Source: Shewanella loihica PV-4
GTDB lineage: Bacteria > Pseudomonadota > Gammaproteobacteria > Enterobacterales > Shewanellaceae
Direction: 5' to 3'
Assembly (NCBI RefSeq): GCF_000016065.1
Contig: NC_009092.1
Location: forward strand, 930,001 to 994,000
Length of the DNA: 64,000 nucleotides
Shown in pieces: positions 9,182-18,037 of this stretch. Position 1 is the first letter of the stretch. The number at the start of each line of letters is the position of its first letter. The position numbers and the translations under genes are program-made. The notes under the pieces were generated by a model. That model did not search any database. It saw only the letters and a list, made by a program, of their open reading frames with translations, and was not told where the DNA came from.

Positions 9182-9988
9182 ATGCAAATTGTTATTCTAA
9201 AAGATAGCGCCGAGGTGGCGGAATATGGTGCCAATCTCATCATCAATCAGCTTAAGCGCAAGCCAGACTCTGTGCTGGGGCTGGCGACTGGCTCGACCCC
9301 TGTGTCTCTCTATCAGCGTCTGGTGGCGGCCAATCAGGCGGGCGCCGTCTCTTTCGAGGGGGTGACCAGCTTTAACCTGGACGAATATCTGGGGCTGGAG
9401 GGCAGTCATCCCCAGAGCTATCGCTATTTCATGGACAGCCAACTGTTCGATGCTATCGACATCAATAAGGCCAACACCCATGTGCCGCCGGGGGATGCCG
9501 AAGATCCCATCGCCGCCTGCGAGGCCTATGAGGCGCAGATCCAGGCCGCCGGCGGCATAGATATTCAGCTTCTCGGCATAGGCCGTAACGGTCATATCGG
9601 TTTCAACGAGCCCTCATCTGGCCTGATGTCACGTACCCGGGTCAAGACGTTGACCCAGGCGACTATTGAGGACAATGCCCGTTTCTTCGCCGAGGGGGAA
9701 TATCAGCCCCATCTATCGATCACCATGGGGATTGGCACCATTTTAGATGCCAAGAAGGTGCTGCTGCTGGCCACAGGTGAGAGTAAGGCCGACGCCATTC
9801 GCGCCGCGGTTGAGGGCGCCCTGAGTGCAGCCTGTCCGGCATCGGCGTTGCAGCTGCATCGCGACGCAGTATTGGTGATCGATGAGGCGGCGGCATCTAA
9901 GCTGGCCGACAAGGAGTTTTATCGTCATATCGAGGCGGAGAATCAGCTGCTGCAGGCCAGGCTGGCGGCCCTCAAGGCCGGTGAGTAG
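9182..9988 (+). CDS. nagB: Glucosamine-6-phosphate deaminase
   Basis: 268 residues (E. coli NagB 266). It converts glucosamine-6-phosphate to fructose-6-phosphate and ammonia, the last step of amino-sugar catabolism in the cytosol. Visible signatures are [12 protein letters not shown] (phosphate loop), FNLDEYLGL (general-base Asp), and [13 protein letters not shown] with the active-site His and Glu. This is the classical NagB fold and not the SIS-domain NagB-II. It stands alone with no nagA, nagK or transporter beside it, but the LacI-type palindrome upstream ties it to a wider regulon. A hairpin terminator follows. Confidence 0.96.
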   Translation: MQIVILKDSAEVAEYGANLIINQLKRKPDSVLGLATGSTPVSLYQRLVAANQAGAVSFEGVTSFNLDEYLGLEGSHPQSYRYFMDSQLFDAIDINKANTHVPPGDAEDPIAACEAYEAQIQAAGGIDIQLLGIGRNGHIGFNEPSSGLMSRTRVKTLTQATIEDNARFFAEGEYQPHLSITMGIGTILDAKKVLLLATGESKADAIRAAVEGALSAACPASALQLHRDAVLVIDEAAASKLADKEFYRHIEAENQLLQARLAALKAGE

Positions 9989-10006
9989 TAACTGCTATTG
10001 GTAAAC

Positions 10007-10043
10007 AAAGGGCGTCTCTCACTGGAGGTGCCCTTTCTGTTTT
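10007..10043 (+). terminator. Terminator after nagB
   Basis: AAAGGGC pairs with GCCCTTT across a 16-base interior, followed by CTGTTTTG. The loop is long, so it is moderate in strength. Confidence 0.6.
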
Positions 10044-10251
10044 GTGGCCTTGCCATGGCAAGGCCTTGTTATTAATCGGCTCTTTGCTGGTACTAAGAGC
10101 TGGTACTAGGATTTGGTATTAGGAGCCGATGTTAGCTGCCGGTGCCGGTTTCCAACACCCTGATTTTTGACTATGTTATGACAGATACAACTAGGCCAGA
10201 CCATTTTGTGCCAGCCACAAGGGTTATCGCCATCCTGCTAAGGAACTCGTC

Positions 10252-10788
10252 ATGCTAAAGAAACTCCTGATACTCGTACTCCTGCTACTCTCATCCCCCT
10301 TTATTGCCGCCTTGTTTATCGAAGAAGATTACCGTGTGGATACCCAAATCGTTATCGACAGGCCGGCGGACCAGGTATTCGACTTCTTGAGAAAGCTCAA
10401 AAACCAGGATGAATTCAGCGTCTGGGCCAAGATGGATACGGCCATGGAGAAGAGTTATCGCGGCGAGGATGGCGCAGTCGGCTTTGTCTCGAGCTGGCGC
10501 AGCGACAACCCAGATGTCGGTGCGGGAGAGCAGGAGATCATGGCGATCTTCCCCGGCAAGCGTATCGAGTATGAGCTGAGATTTAAGACGCCCTTCGAGG
10601 CGGTCTCGCCCGCCTATATCACCACAGATGCCCTGGGGCCGAACCGGACCGAGGTGCATTGGGGCTTTAGCGGCCACATGGCCTATCCCATGAATATATT
10701 GCTGCCGCTGATGCAGGTGGATGCCATGGTAGAGCGGGATCTCAGCCAGGGGCTGAGTAACCTCAAGACCCTACTCGAGAGCAAGTGA
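10252..10788 (+). CDS. Membrane-anchored SRPBCC (START-like) domain protein
   Basis: 178 residues. A hydrophobic N-terminal segment (~4-21, LLILVLLLLSSPFIAALF) should anchor or export it. The rest resembles the polyketide-cyclase/dehydrase SRPBCC fold: IVIDRPADQVFDFL near the start, a central W-x-S stretch, TEVHWGFSGHMAYP, and a long C-terminal helix. These domains bind hydrophobic ligands; the ligand here is unknown. The stop overlaps the region where the next gene starts, so it is probably co-translated with the cupin gene. Confidence 0.75.
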   Translation: MLKKLLILVLLLLSSPFIAALFIEEDYRVDTQIVIDRPADQVFDFLRKLKNQDEFSVWAKMDTAMEKSYRGEDGAVGFVSSWRSDNPDVGAGEQEIMAIFPGKRIEYELRFKTPFEAVSPAYITTDALGPNRTEVHWGFSGHMAYPMNILLPLMQVDAMVERDLSQGLSNLKTLLESK

Positions 10789-10799
10789 CGGAGATGGCG

Positions 10800-11117
10800 A
10801 TGGAAAAGTACAACTTCTTTGCGTCTTTGCCGGATGACCTCACCCTGGAGGCGTTCGAGCCTCTGGTGGAAACCGGCGGCGTGTTGATCGAGCGTATTGT
10901 CTCTAAGGCCCACCGCACGCCAGAGGGGCAATGGTACGATCAGGACAGAAACGAGTGGGTCATGGTGCTTAAGGGGGAGGCGAGCTTAGTGTTCGAGGGC
11001 GCCGAGGTGGTGCACCTTAAGATGGGCGATCACCTGAATATTCCTGCCCACTGTCGCCACAGGGTCAGCTGGACCAGCGAGCAGGAGGAGACCCTCTGGC
11101 TGGCGGTGCATTATTGA
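10800..11117 (+). CDS. Small cupin-domain protein
   Basis: 105 residues when started at ATG 10800, which has GGAG six bases upstream; GTG 10785 and ATG 10794 are weaker alternatives. It is a single-domain cupin: WVMVLKGEASLVFEG and the second motif GDHLNIPAHCRHRVSW, whose histidines may bind metal. The function is unknown. Proteins of this shape are often annotated as phosphoribosylaminoimidazole-carboxylase-like or generic cupins. It follows the SRPBCC gene with 11 bp between them, so the two probably form an operon. Confidence 0.75.
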   Translation: MEKYNFFASLPDDLTLEAFEPLVETGGVLIERIVSKAHRTPEGQWYDQDRNEWVMVLKGEASLVFEGAEVVHLKMGDHLNIPAHCRHRVSWTSEQEETLWLAVHY

Positions 11118-11284
11118 GTATAAGGCGACCGGCATTAGTTAAAGCCGAGGCTCGAGTGGTATCTGAGCCTGATGAATGGCTGGCTTGGTGAAAAAATGCG
11201 CGATATCGAGGTGTTTTGTGAGCCAGGTCTGTTATAATCGCGCCCCTAATTTTTATCTATCTGTGATCTGATTCGAGACTCTTC

Positions 11285-13198
11285 ATGGACAAGCCTGAGA
11301 TTTTTATCCCCGATAGCGCCGCCAGTGCGCCGGTAACTACCCGCTCAAACCGCCTCGAGCTCTTGGCCCCCGCCAAGAATGCCGACTATGGTATCGAGGC
11401 CATCAAGCATGGTGCCGACGCCGTTTATATCGGTGGCCCAGCTTTCGGTGCCAGGGCGACTGCCGGCAACAGCGTCGAGGATATCGCGCGTCTGTGTGAG
11501 TTTGCCCACCGCTATCACGCCCAGGTGTTTGTCGCCATCAACACCATCTTGATGGACGATGAGCTGGACGCGGCGCAGAAGTTGATCTGGCAGGTGTATG
11601 AGGCCGGTGCCGACGCGCTGATAGTGCAGGATATGGGGGTGCTTCAGCTGGATATTCCACCAATCGCCCTGCATGCCAGTACCCAGATGGATAACCGTAA
11701 TCCAGAGAAGGTTGCCTTCTTAGAGCAGGTAGGCTTCTCACAGGTGGTGCTCGCCCGTGAACTGGGCCTGAGTCAGATCCGCGACGTGGCAGCTAAGACC
11801 AATATGCAGCTGGAGTTCTTCATTCACGGCGCCTTGTGCGTTGCCTACAGCGGCCTGTGTAACCTGAGTCATGCCTTCAGTAACCGCAGCGCCAACCGCG
11901 GTGAATGCTCGCAGATGTGCCGTCTGCCGGGGGATCTCAAGACCCGCCAGGGTGAGGTGTTGGCGCAGAACGAACATCTGCTGTCGCTCAAAGACAACAA
12001 CCAGACAGATAACCTGGAGGCGCTGATCGACGCCGGTATCCGCTCCTTTAAGATCGAGGGCCGCCTCAAAGATCTCAGCTATGTGAAGAACGTGACCGCT
12101 CATTATCGCCAGGAGCTGGATAAGATCATCGCGCGTCGCCCCGAGTTTGTGGCATCGAGCCACGGCCGCTGCGAGCACAGCTTCACGCCTAACACTGAGA
12201 AGACCTTCAACCGTGGCCGCACCGACTACTTCGTCAACGAACGTAGTCAGGGGGTCAGCGATTTCCGCTCACCGAAATATATCGGTGAAGAGGTGGGCAA
12301 GGTCGCCGCCCTGGGTAAAGATTTTATTCAGGTAGAATCGAGCCACAGCTTCAACAACGGTGACGGCCTATGTTACTTCCCGCCTAATTATGAGAAGGCC
12401 AAGCAGTCTGACGATAAGCTGCAGGGGCTCAGGGTCAACCGCGCCGACGGCAACAAGCTGTATGTGATCGCCGTGCCGGGCGATCTTAAGGTAGGCGCCA
12501 CCCTGTATCGTAACCATGACCAGGCGTTCGAGACAGTGCTGTCCAAGGAGTCCTCCAAACGCATCATCAAGGTGGACATGACGCTGAGTGATACCGAAAA
12601 AGGGATCGCCCTGACCATGACGGACCAATATGGCCTGAGCGCCACGCGCGAGCTGGAACTCGACAGGACCCCGGCCACAGACACAGAGAAGGCGCTGAAG
12701 AATCTGCGTAAGCAGCTGGGTAAGCTGGGCAGCACGGACTTCGAGGCCCGCGAGATCAATATCGAGACTGCCAGTCCCTGGTTTATGCCGGCCTCCCTGC
12801 TTAATGGCCTGCGCCGTGACACGGTTGCCGCCCTGGAGCTGGCGCGCGTCGAGGGCTACGAGCGTCCTCAGGCATGGAAATACAACCAAGACGCCGTCTA
12901 TCCCTTTAAGCATCTGAGCTTCATGGGTAACGTGGCCAACGAGAAGGCGAAAGACTTCTACACACGTCATGGGGTGATCGAGATAGAAGACACCTATGAG
13001 AAGAACGGCGTGACCGAGGATGCGCCGTTGATGGTGACCAAGCACTGCCTGCGGTTTAACTTTAACCTATGCCCGAAAGAGGTGCCCGGCATCAAGGCGG
13101 AGCCGCTGCAGATTGAGATAGGTAAAGATGTGCTTAAGCTGGTCTTCGACTGTCCTAAATGCGAAATGATGGTTGTCGGCGCTAACCGTCAGGTATAG
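11285..13198 (+). CDS. rlhA: 23S rRNA C2501 hydroxylase (U32 peptidase family)
   Basis: 637 residues, collinear over its length with E. coli RlhA (YdcP, 653 aa), which makes 5-hydroxycytidine 2501 in 23S rRNA. Diagnostic segments are HGADAVYIGGPAFGAR, ALHASTQMD, FFIHGALCVAYSGLC, RGECSQMCRLP and GIRSFKIEGRLKDLSYVK. The C-terminal cysteines (HCLRFNFNLCPKE, FDCPKCEMMVVG) with the earlier CSQMC group suggest an iron-sulphur cluster, as proposed for this family. The shorter relative TrhP lacks this C-terminal extent. The PH-domain gene starts 40 bp later. Confidence 0.92.
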   Translation: MDKPEIFIPDSAASAPVTTRSNRLELLAPAKNADYGIEAIKHGADAVYIGGPAFGARATAGNSVEDIARLCEFAHRYHAQVFVAINTILMDDELDAAQKLIWQVYEAGADALIVQDMGVLQLDIPPIALHASTQMDNRNPEKVAFLEQVGFSQVVLARELGLSQIRDVAAKTNMQLEFFIHGALCVAYSGLCNLSHAFSNRSANRGECSQMCRLPGDLKTRQGEVLAQNEHLLSLKDNNQTDNLEALIDAGIRSFKIEGRLKDLSYVKNVTAHYRQELDKIIARRPEFVASSHGRCEHSFTPNTEKTFNRGRTDYFVNERSQGVSDFRSPKYIGEEVGKVAALGKDFIQVESSHSFNNGDGLCYFPPNYEKAKQSDDKLQGLRVNRADGNKLYVIAVPGDLKVGATLYRNHDQAFETVLSKESSKRIIKVDMTLSDTEKGIALTMTDQYGLSATRELELDRTPATDTEKALKNLRKQLGKLGSTDFEAREINIETASPWFMPASLLNGLRRDTVAALELARVEGYERPQAWKYNQDAVYPFKHLSFMGNVANEKAKDFYTRHGVIEIEDTYEKNGVTEDAPLMVTKHCLRFNFNLCPKEVPGIKAEPLQIEIGKDVLKLVFDCPKCEMMVVGANRQV

Positions 13199-13238
13199 GC
13201 TAGGGAACAAATTAAGTTCACTTTCAAGGAGATCAAAT

Positions 13239-13613
13239 ATGGGACTGTTAGATGCGCTGATGGGCAATGCTGCCGAAGTGAACCTGGATGAATTAGCCCA
13301 GGAGCTGGGGCCCATCATGGGCGATAACGAGCAGTTAGCGCTGGCTTACCGTGTCATCCGCGACATGTTTGTGTTTACCAACAAGCGACTCATCCTCATC
13401 GACAAGCAGGGCGTTACCGGCAAGAAGGTGAGTTATCACTCTGTGCCCTATAAGGCGATCACCCATTTTGAGGTGGAAACCGCCGGGACCTTCGACATGG
13501 ACGCCGAGTTAAAGTTATGGATCTCGGGGCAGAAAGATCCCCTGGTGAAGGAGCTGAAGAAAGGCACCGACGTCGTGGGCATTCAGAAGACGATTGCCAA
13601 CTTTTCTCTATAA
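13239..13613 (+). CDS. Bacterial PH-domain protein (PF08000 type)
   Basis: 124 residues. ATG 13239 has a textbook AAGGAG eight bases upstream; the frame is open further upstream but lacks a comparable site. The whole protein is one pleckstrin-homology-like domain: VFTNKRLILIDKQGVTGKKVSYHSVPYK, then beta strands around ITHFEVETAG and LKLWISG. The cellular role is not known. It sits 40 bp after rlhA and shares the bidirectional terminator downstream. Confidence 0.85.
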   Translation: MGLLDALMGNAAEVNLDELAQELGPIMGDNEQLALAYRVIRDMFVFTNKRLILIDKQGVTGKKVSYHSVPYKAITHFEVETAGTFDMDAELKLWISGQKDPLVKELKKGTDVVGIQKTIANFSL

Positions 13614-13652
13614 CACTAGTTCGCTTTAACGCGACGCGCCCTCGTTATTTTT

Positions 13653-13679
13653 AAGCCCAGGCCTAGCCCTGGGCTTTTT
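13653..13679. terminator. Shared bidirectional terminator
   Basis: The hairpin AAGCCCAGG/CCTGGGCTT has a T run on the + side. The loop region contains the stop codon (13663-13665) of the ATPase gene on the opposite strand. It serves the PH-domain gene and overlaps the very end of the convergent gene. Confidence 0.8.
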
Positions 13680-14850
13680 GTTGCCAGTTCCAGCCTGGGG
13701 TCGAGAGCAGATCTTGCCCCACTATCCTGGTCTGCCCCAGCTGCTTGTCGAGTTCGATTAGCTGACACTGCTCAAATTCGTTGAGGGCATTGATCAGCCG
13801 ATTGGCGTGGGACACCACCCAGAGCTGACACACCTTAGTTGCCTTGGCGATAAGCCGGGCCAGTGCAGGTAACAGATCCGGGTGCAGGCTGGTCTCCGGC
13901 TCGTTGAGCACCATCAACTCAGGCGGCCTTGGGGTGAGCAGGGCGGCGATCAGCAGCAGATACCTTAGGGTGCCGTCAGACAGCTCCTGGGCGTTGAGGG
14001 GTCTTAGCAGTCCCTGCTGGTGAAAGTTAACGCTTAACAGGCCACCGGCCTGGTAGCCTATGGTGACATGGGCGCCGGGAAAGGCATCACTCACCGCCTC
14101 ATCGAAGCTTTCCCTATCGCCTATCTCGAAGATGGTCTGAATCGCCGAGGCCAGATCCCGGCCATCATGGTGCAGCACTGGGGTGCGGGTGCCCAGCTGT
14201 GGCTGACGCGCGGGCGCCTCGCTGTCGCTGCGGAAATGATCGTAGAAGCGCCAGGCACGGATGCTGTCTCTGAGCCTGAGCACCTCGGGCGTGCGGCTGG
14301 GATCCGACAGCTCGGTGAAGATGCTGTCGCCATGCTGCATATGCTGATTCAGGCTCTGCCAGCCATCTTGCCCTCGTTGCTGGGCGCGCCCCTTCACCAT
14401 GGGGCCACGTCGCTCAACCAGTACGGCGGCGGGTCGATACTTGTTGCCGACCCAGATTGCCTCGCGTTTTATTTGAGGATCTAGCCCGAAGAGGGTGGTG
14501 TTGTCTGGCTTGGGTAGCCCAAGCTCGATGAGGTAGCTGAACTCATCGCCGGCAAAGCCCAGTTTCAGTCGCTTGGTTTGCTGCCGTACCGTAGGGGTTA
14601 TCTCGGTGTCGCCGCTCAACATCCCCTTGGTGAGATTTTCGGGTCCCGCCCAGAAGCAGGAGTCCAGTCCGCCCTCCTGGGCCAGGGCATTGACCACGCC
14701 ACCTTGGGCCGTCTGTGCCAGCAGGCGTAGCGCCTTGTAGAGGTTGGACTTGCCACTGCCGTTGGCGCCCGTGACCAGATTGAGCCGTCCCAGGGGCAGG
14801 CGTATGTCTCGCAGCGAACGGTAGTTATTGATGGCTAAGGTGGTCAGCAT
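13663..14850 (-). CDS. AAA/ABC-type ATPase of the RecF-like COG4637 group
   Basis: 395 residues. The N-terminus FAINNYRSL-type strand leads to Walker A GANGSGKSN (28-36). A signature-like LSDGTLRYLLLIAAL and Walker B LMVLNEPETSLHPD occur near the C-terminus, with a switch His in WVVSHANRL. This is the layout of single-chain SMC/RecF-like ATPases (AAA_21). It is a soluble protein whose biological target is unknown. Some relatives belong to OLD-type defence modules, but no nuclease partner lies next to this one, so I do not call it a defence gene. Confidence 0.85.
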   Translation of the reverse strand: MLTTLAINNYRSLRDIRLPLGRLNLVTGANGSGKSNLYKALRLLAQTAQGGVVNALAQEGGLDSCFWAGPENLTKGMLSGDTEITPTVRQQTKRLKLGFAGDEFSYLIELGLPKPDNTTLFGLDPQIKREAIWVGNKYRPAAVLVERRGPMVKGRAQQRGQDGWQSLNQHMQHGDSIFTELSDPSRTPEVLRLRDSIRAWRFYDHFRSDSEAPARQPQLGTRTPVLHHDGRDLASAIQTIFEIGDRESFDEAVSDAFPGAHVTIGYQAGGLLSVNFHQQGLLRPLNAQELSDGTLRYLLLIAALLTPRPPELMVLNEPETSLHPDLLPALARLIAKATKVCQLWVVSHANRLINALNEFEQCQLIELDKQLGQTRIVGQDLLSTPGWNWQQKAQG

Positions 14851-15006
14851 GGCGCTCTTTTTTGTGGTTTGAGTATTGGTTTTAGTCGTGGTTTTCGTTG
14901 TTGTGGTTGAGCATGAGTCTAATTTTGGCTTGGGGCCATAGTGGCATCTTTACTTGCTAGATGCCATAAGCGCTCCGGCGTGAGGCGAGCTTGTTCCTGT
15001 AGCTGC

Positions 15007-15294
15007 TTATCCCTGTTTCTGCTTGGCCAGATGCGCCTTGCGCTCCGGGGTATAGTGCCACCAGGGCTGGGACGCTTCCCCTTCCATGAAACGCACCGCG
15101 GCGATAAACACATCTATGACACAGGGATCGTGACGACACTGGGCGATGGCTTCGAGCTGGGCGTGCATCTGATACGGATCCTGCCCGATAAGCTCCTTGG
15201 GGTGATGTAGGCCGAGTTTGTAAAAATCCTCCGACGTGGCCTTACCCACGTTGGGGATCATGGTGAACTCTGTGATGGTATCGCGGGCTGACAT
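15007..15294 (-). CDS. Helix-hairpin-helix protein, Cdd1-like
   Basis: 95 residues. The N-terminal part IPNVGKATSEDFYKLGLHHPKELIG is a helix-hairpin-helix motif with the typical GxG turn. The remainder (DPCVIDVFIAAVRFMEG, WWHYTPERKAHL) matches the Cdd1 'pathogenicity locus' family, a misleading name for a protein of unknown role. The start at ATG 15294 is the only good one. It lies between the ATPase and the LysE-family exporter, all on the minus strand with gaps of over 60 bp, so co-transcription is uncertain. Confidence 0.75.
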   Translation of the reverse strand: MSARDTITEFTMIPNVGKATSEDFYKLGLHHPKELIGQDPYQMHAQLEAIAQCRHDPCVIDVFIAAVRFMEGEASQPWWHYTPERKAHLAKQKQG

Positions 15295-15360
15295 CTGGTT
15301 TCTCTTCTTATCTGTGTGGTTTTAAGTGTACGGCGTTTAACGCGGCTTGTCAGCGGTTCC

Positions 15361-15954
15361 CTAGGCCAGCAAGGCATAACCGACCGCGACTAGCATGGCG
15401 ACGGCGAAGAAGATGCGCAGCGCCCTTGCGGCCTTTGGCCTGGAAAATAGCGGGCGTAGCAGGCCGCCGAAGATCAGCCAGAGGCTATCTACCAGAGTCG
15501 CGACCAGCAAGGCGCAGATCCCAGTGGCCAGATAACCCAGGGCCGTGTTCTCCAGTGGCAGTAAAAACTGGGAGAAGATGGCGAGGAAGGCGGCATAGGC
15601 CTTGGGATTAAGCAGGTTGAGGATAAAGCCATCTTTGAAGCTTGGCGCTCGCTGCGCGTCATCTAACTGGGTGCAGGGGGCGCTGGCAATCTTATAGGCG
15701 ATGAAGGCGATATAGGCGGCGCCGAGCAGTTGACAGGTGAGCCTGAGGTCGGGAAAGCGGCTAAACAGGGCGGCGAGCCCAATGCTGGCGCCTATGATGG
15801 CCACCGAGAGCCCAAGGAGTATGCCCGCCAGGAAGGGGGCGCCGCGTCTTATGCCAAAGGTGGCGCCAGTGGCGGCCAGTGCCAGCGGCGCAGGGCCGGG
15901 TGAGCCCAGGAGTAATCCGGTGGCGGCGATTAACGAAACGATTGATTCCAACAT
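15361..15954 (-). CDS. LysE/RhtB-family amino-acid exporter
   Basis: 197 residues from ATG 15954, chosen because AAGGAG lies seven bases upstream; the frame is open for 13 more codons. It is a hydrophobic protein with about six predicted membrane helices and the LysE/RhtB N-terminal pattern (ATGLLLGSPGPAPLALAATGATFGIRRG). Members export amino acids or related metabolites across the inner membrane. The substrate cannot be read from the sequence. No adjacent regulator in the same direction is evident. Confidence 0.85.
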   Translation of the reverse strand: MLESIVSLIAATGLLLGSPGPAPLALAATGATFGIRRGAPFLAGILLGLSVAIIGASIGLAALFSRFPDLRLTCQLLGAAYIAFIAYKIASAPCTQLDDAQRAPSFKDGFILNLLNPKAYAAFLAIFSQFLLPLENTALGYLATGICALLVATLVDSLWLIFGGLLRPLFSRPKAARALRIFFAVAMLVAVGYALLA

Positions 15955-16200
15955 GCCAGGCTCCTTGTGGCTCGCTTTTAATGGGCAACCCATTTGCCCG
16001 GATAGAGCATCTTAGCCTGATTGGTTTATCTGTAAAGCCATGGGGGCGATTTGGCGCGGCGCCTCGCTGCAAGGCTAACGCTACACCTAGCACTGCCCTC
16101 TTGGTAACTCGGCGATAAACCTGGCGATAGAACTTGCGATAAACCTAGGGCGACACCTCGCGAGATCTGCACAGGTTTCATTACACTTTCGAAATCCTAC

Positions 16201-17106
16201 CTATCGGGCCGGTGCGGGCTGCTTGAGGATATCTTGCTGCCAGCGCTCGGCGAGAAAATCGATGAAGTGGCGAATCAGATGTTGCTGATAGCTGCGCGAC
16301 AGGTAGACGGCCCACAGCGTCTTGCCCGGCAGGTGATATTCAGGCAGCAGCTCGACCAACTCTCCAGAGGCCAGATGGGCATTGGCGAGATCGCAGGGCA
16401 GGTGAATGAGCCCCTTGCCCCGCATTGCCGCCTTGATGAGCACGCCCATGTCGTTGGCCTGTAGGTTACCGCTGATCTTTTTTTCAATATTTTGATTGTC
16501 TTTGACAAACAACCAGCGGGTTTGGCTGGCGTGCAGCAGGCAGTTGTGCGCCGTGATATCGTCGAGGCTGGTGATGGGCTCATGGCCAGCGAGATAGTCA
16601 GGCGAGGCGCACAGCACTGAGTCTATATGCATCAGGCGACGGGCGATCAGGCTCTCATCGGGCTGCTGGGTGTAACGCAGGGCGATATCAACCCGCTCAT
16701 CGACCAGCTGCACCATCTCATCCGACAGCTGCAGCTGCACCTTGACTTCGGGATGCTCGCGGGTGAAGTCATCGACCGCATCGAACAGCAGCGCCTGACC
16801 CAGGCCGATGGGGGAGGCGATACGTATGCTGCCGACCAGCTCCTGCCTATGACGCTGGGCGCGGTTTTGCAGCGCCGCGACCTCATCGAGGATCTTCTGA
16901 CAATAGATGAAGGCCTCCTCGCCCTGCACGCTCAGGCTAACGCTGCGGGTGGTGCGATGCAGCAGGCGCAGTCCCAGCCAACGTTCCACCTCCTGAATAT
17001 GGCGGGAGACCTGTAGTCGGCTGAGGCCTAGTTGTTCGGCGGCTTGGGTAAAGCTGCCGCAACTGGCCACCTCGACGAAGCTACGGATCGCGCTGATCTT
17101 ATCCAT
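16201..17106 (-). CDS. LysR-family transcriptional regulator
   Basis: 301 residues. The N-terminal winged helix-turn-helix (SFTQAAEQLGLSRLQVSRHIQEVERWLGLRLLHRTTR) is followed by a substrate-binding domain (~90-295), close to the AaeR/DmlR-like group. It is transcribed divergently from the NAD(P)-binding protein at 17238 across 131 bp, the usual arrangement for a LysR regulator and its target. The inducer is unknown. Confidence 0.9.
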   Translation of the reverse strand: MDKISAIRSFVEVASCGSFTQAAEQLGLSRLQVSRHIQEVERWLGLRLLHRTTRSVSLSVQGEEAFIYCQKILDEVAALQNRAQRHRQELVGSIRIASPIGLGQALLFDAVDDFTREHPEVKVQLQLSDEMVQLVDERVDIALRYTQQPDESLIARRLMHIDSVLCASPDYLAGHEPITSLDDITAHNCLLHASQTRWLFVKDNQNIEKKISGNLQANDMGVLIKAAMRGKGLIHLPCDLANAHLASGELVELLPEYHLPGKTLWAVYLSRSYQQHLIRHFIDFLAERWQQDILKQPAPAR

Positions 17107-17237
17107 TCTAGTAACCTTATTTTGTAATCCAAATTAGTAACACAAAGTGAAACAATGATGCTCTATCTAAGCTGTTTATCACGATAGGTGGGCTAAGTAA
17201 ACTGATGCCAATTTAGTCAGATAGTGAGGAACAGAAG

Positions 17238-17879
17238 ATGAATATAGCGATTATTGGCGCCACGGGTTGGATAGGCAGCACCTTGATGCAGGAAGCCTTA
17301 AGCCGCCAATTGCCGGTCACCGCCTTGGTGAGAGACTCGGCTAAATTAAGCGGTGAGTTAGCCGGTCAGGTCACGGCGCGGGTCGTAGATCTCGAGCAGG
17401 GTATCGACCCTCAGGTATTCGAGGGGATCGATCTGGTGATCGCCTCCGTGGGTGGACGAGCCTCTGGCCAGCATCAATTGGTGCCCCAGAGCGCCAAGGC
17501 GCTGCTGGAGCTGCTGCCCAAGACTCAGGTTAAGCGCCTGCTGTGGGTCGGCGGCGCCGGCAGTCTCGAGTTGGCCCCGGGCCAGACCCTGGTACAATCG
17601 CCAGGATTCCCGCCTGAGTACAGGGATGAGGCTTTAGCCCAGGGCGAAGCGCTCGAGGTATTCAGGGCTAGTGACTCGCCGCTTAACTGGACCTTTGTCA
17701 GCCCGGCGGCAGAGATCTATCCCGGCGCCAGCGAAGGGCCCTATCGTATCGGCGGCGATAGGTTCTTTACCGATGAGGAGGGACGCAGCCGCATCTCGGT
17801 CGCGGACTACGCCAAGGCGATGCTAGATCTAATTGATTCAGACAACTATGCCCGCCAGCGGATCAGCGTGGCTTACTAG
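17238..17879 (+). CDS. NAD(P)-binding Rossmann protein (NmrA/atypical SDR)
   Basis: 213 residues. It opens with the dinucleotide-binding motif IAIIGATGWIGSTL and continues as an atypical short-chain dehydrogenase (PF13460 type; VVDLEQ, LLWVGGAGSLEL, WTFVSPAAEIYPG, ISVADYAKAMLDLI). It probably binds NADPH in the cytosol; the substrate is unknown. The ATG at 17238 has GAGGAAC upstream. It faces the divergent LysR gene, which is its likely regulator. A strong terminator follows. Confidence 0.85.
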   Translation: MNIAIIGATGWIGSTLMQEALSRQLPVTALVRDSAKLSGELAGQVTARVVDLEQGIDPQVFEGIDLVIASVGGRASGQHQLVPQSAKALLELLPKTQVKRLLWVGGAGSLELAPGQTLVQSPGFPPEYRDEALAQGEALEVFRASDSPLNWTFVSPAAEIYPGASEGPYRIGGDRFFTDEEGRSRISVADYAKAMLDLIDSDNYARQRISVAY

Positions 17880-17912
17880 AGTCGAGAAGAGGCGCATTAG
17901 GGCCTGAAAAAC

Positions 17913-17941
17913 AAAAAAGCCACTCTATGAGTGGCTTTTTT
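17913..17941. terminator. Bidirectional terminator
   Basis: AAAAAAGCCACTC-tat-GAGTGGCTTTTTT has A and T runs on both sides. It serves the Rossmann-protein gene on the + strand and possibly rpiA from the other side. Confidence 0.9.
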
Positions 17942-17942
17942 A

Positions 17943-18037
17943 ATGGCTTTTGGCTCAGCCTATGGCTTTTGGCTCAGCCTATGGCTTTTGGCTCAGCCTA
18001 TGGCTTTTGGCTCAGCCTATGGCTTTTGATTTGGCCT
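17943..18037. repeat. 19-bp tandem repeat next to the rpiA 3' end
   Basis: Four exact copies of ATGGCTTTTGGCTCAGCCT (17943-17961, 17962-17980, 17981-17999, 18000-18018) are followed by one degenerate copy (18019-18037) and the start of another inside the rpiA stop region. The first copy begins within the T run of the terminator. Because the array abuts the stop codon, copy-number change could alter transcript 3' ends. Confidence 0.95.

Noticed and set aside
13663..14850. OLD-type anti-phage defence ATPase
   Set aside because: The ATPase fits, but no TOPRIM or nuclease domain and no partner gene is present, so the defence label is unsupported.
17943..18037. CRISPR array
   Set aside because: The 19-bp units are directly adjacent with no spacers, so this is a simple tandem repeat.
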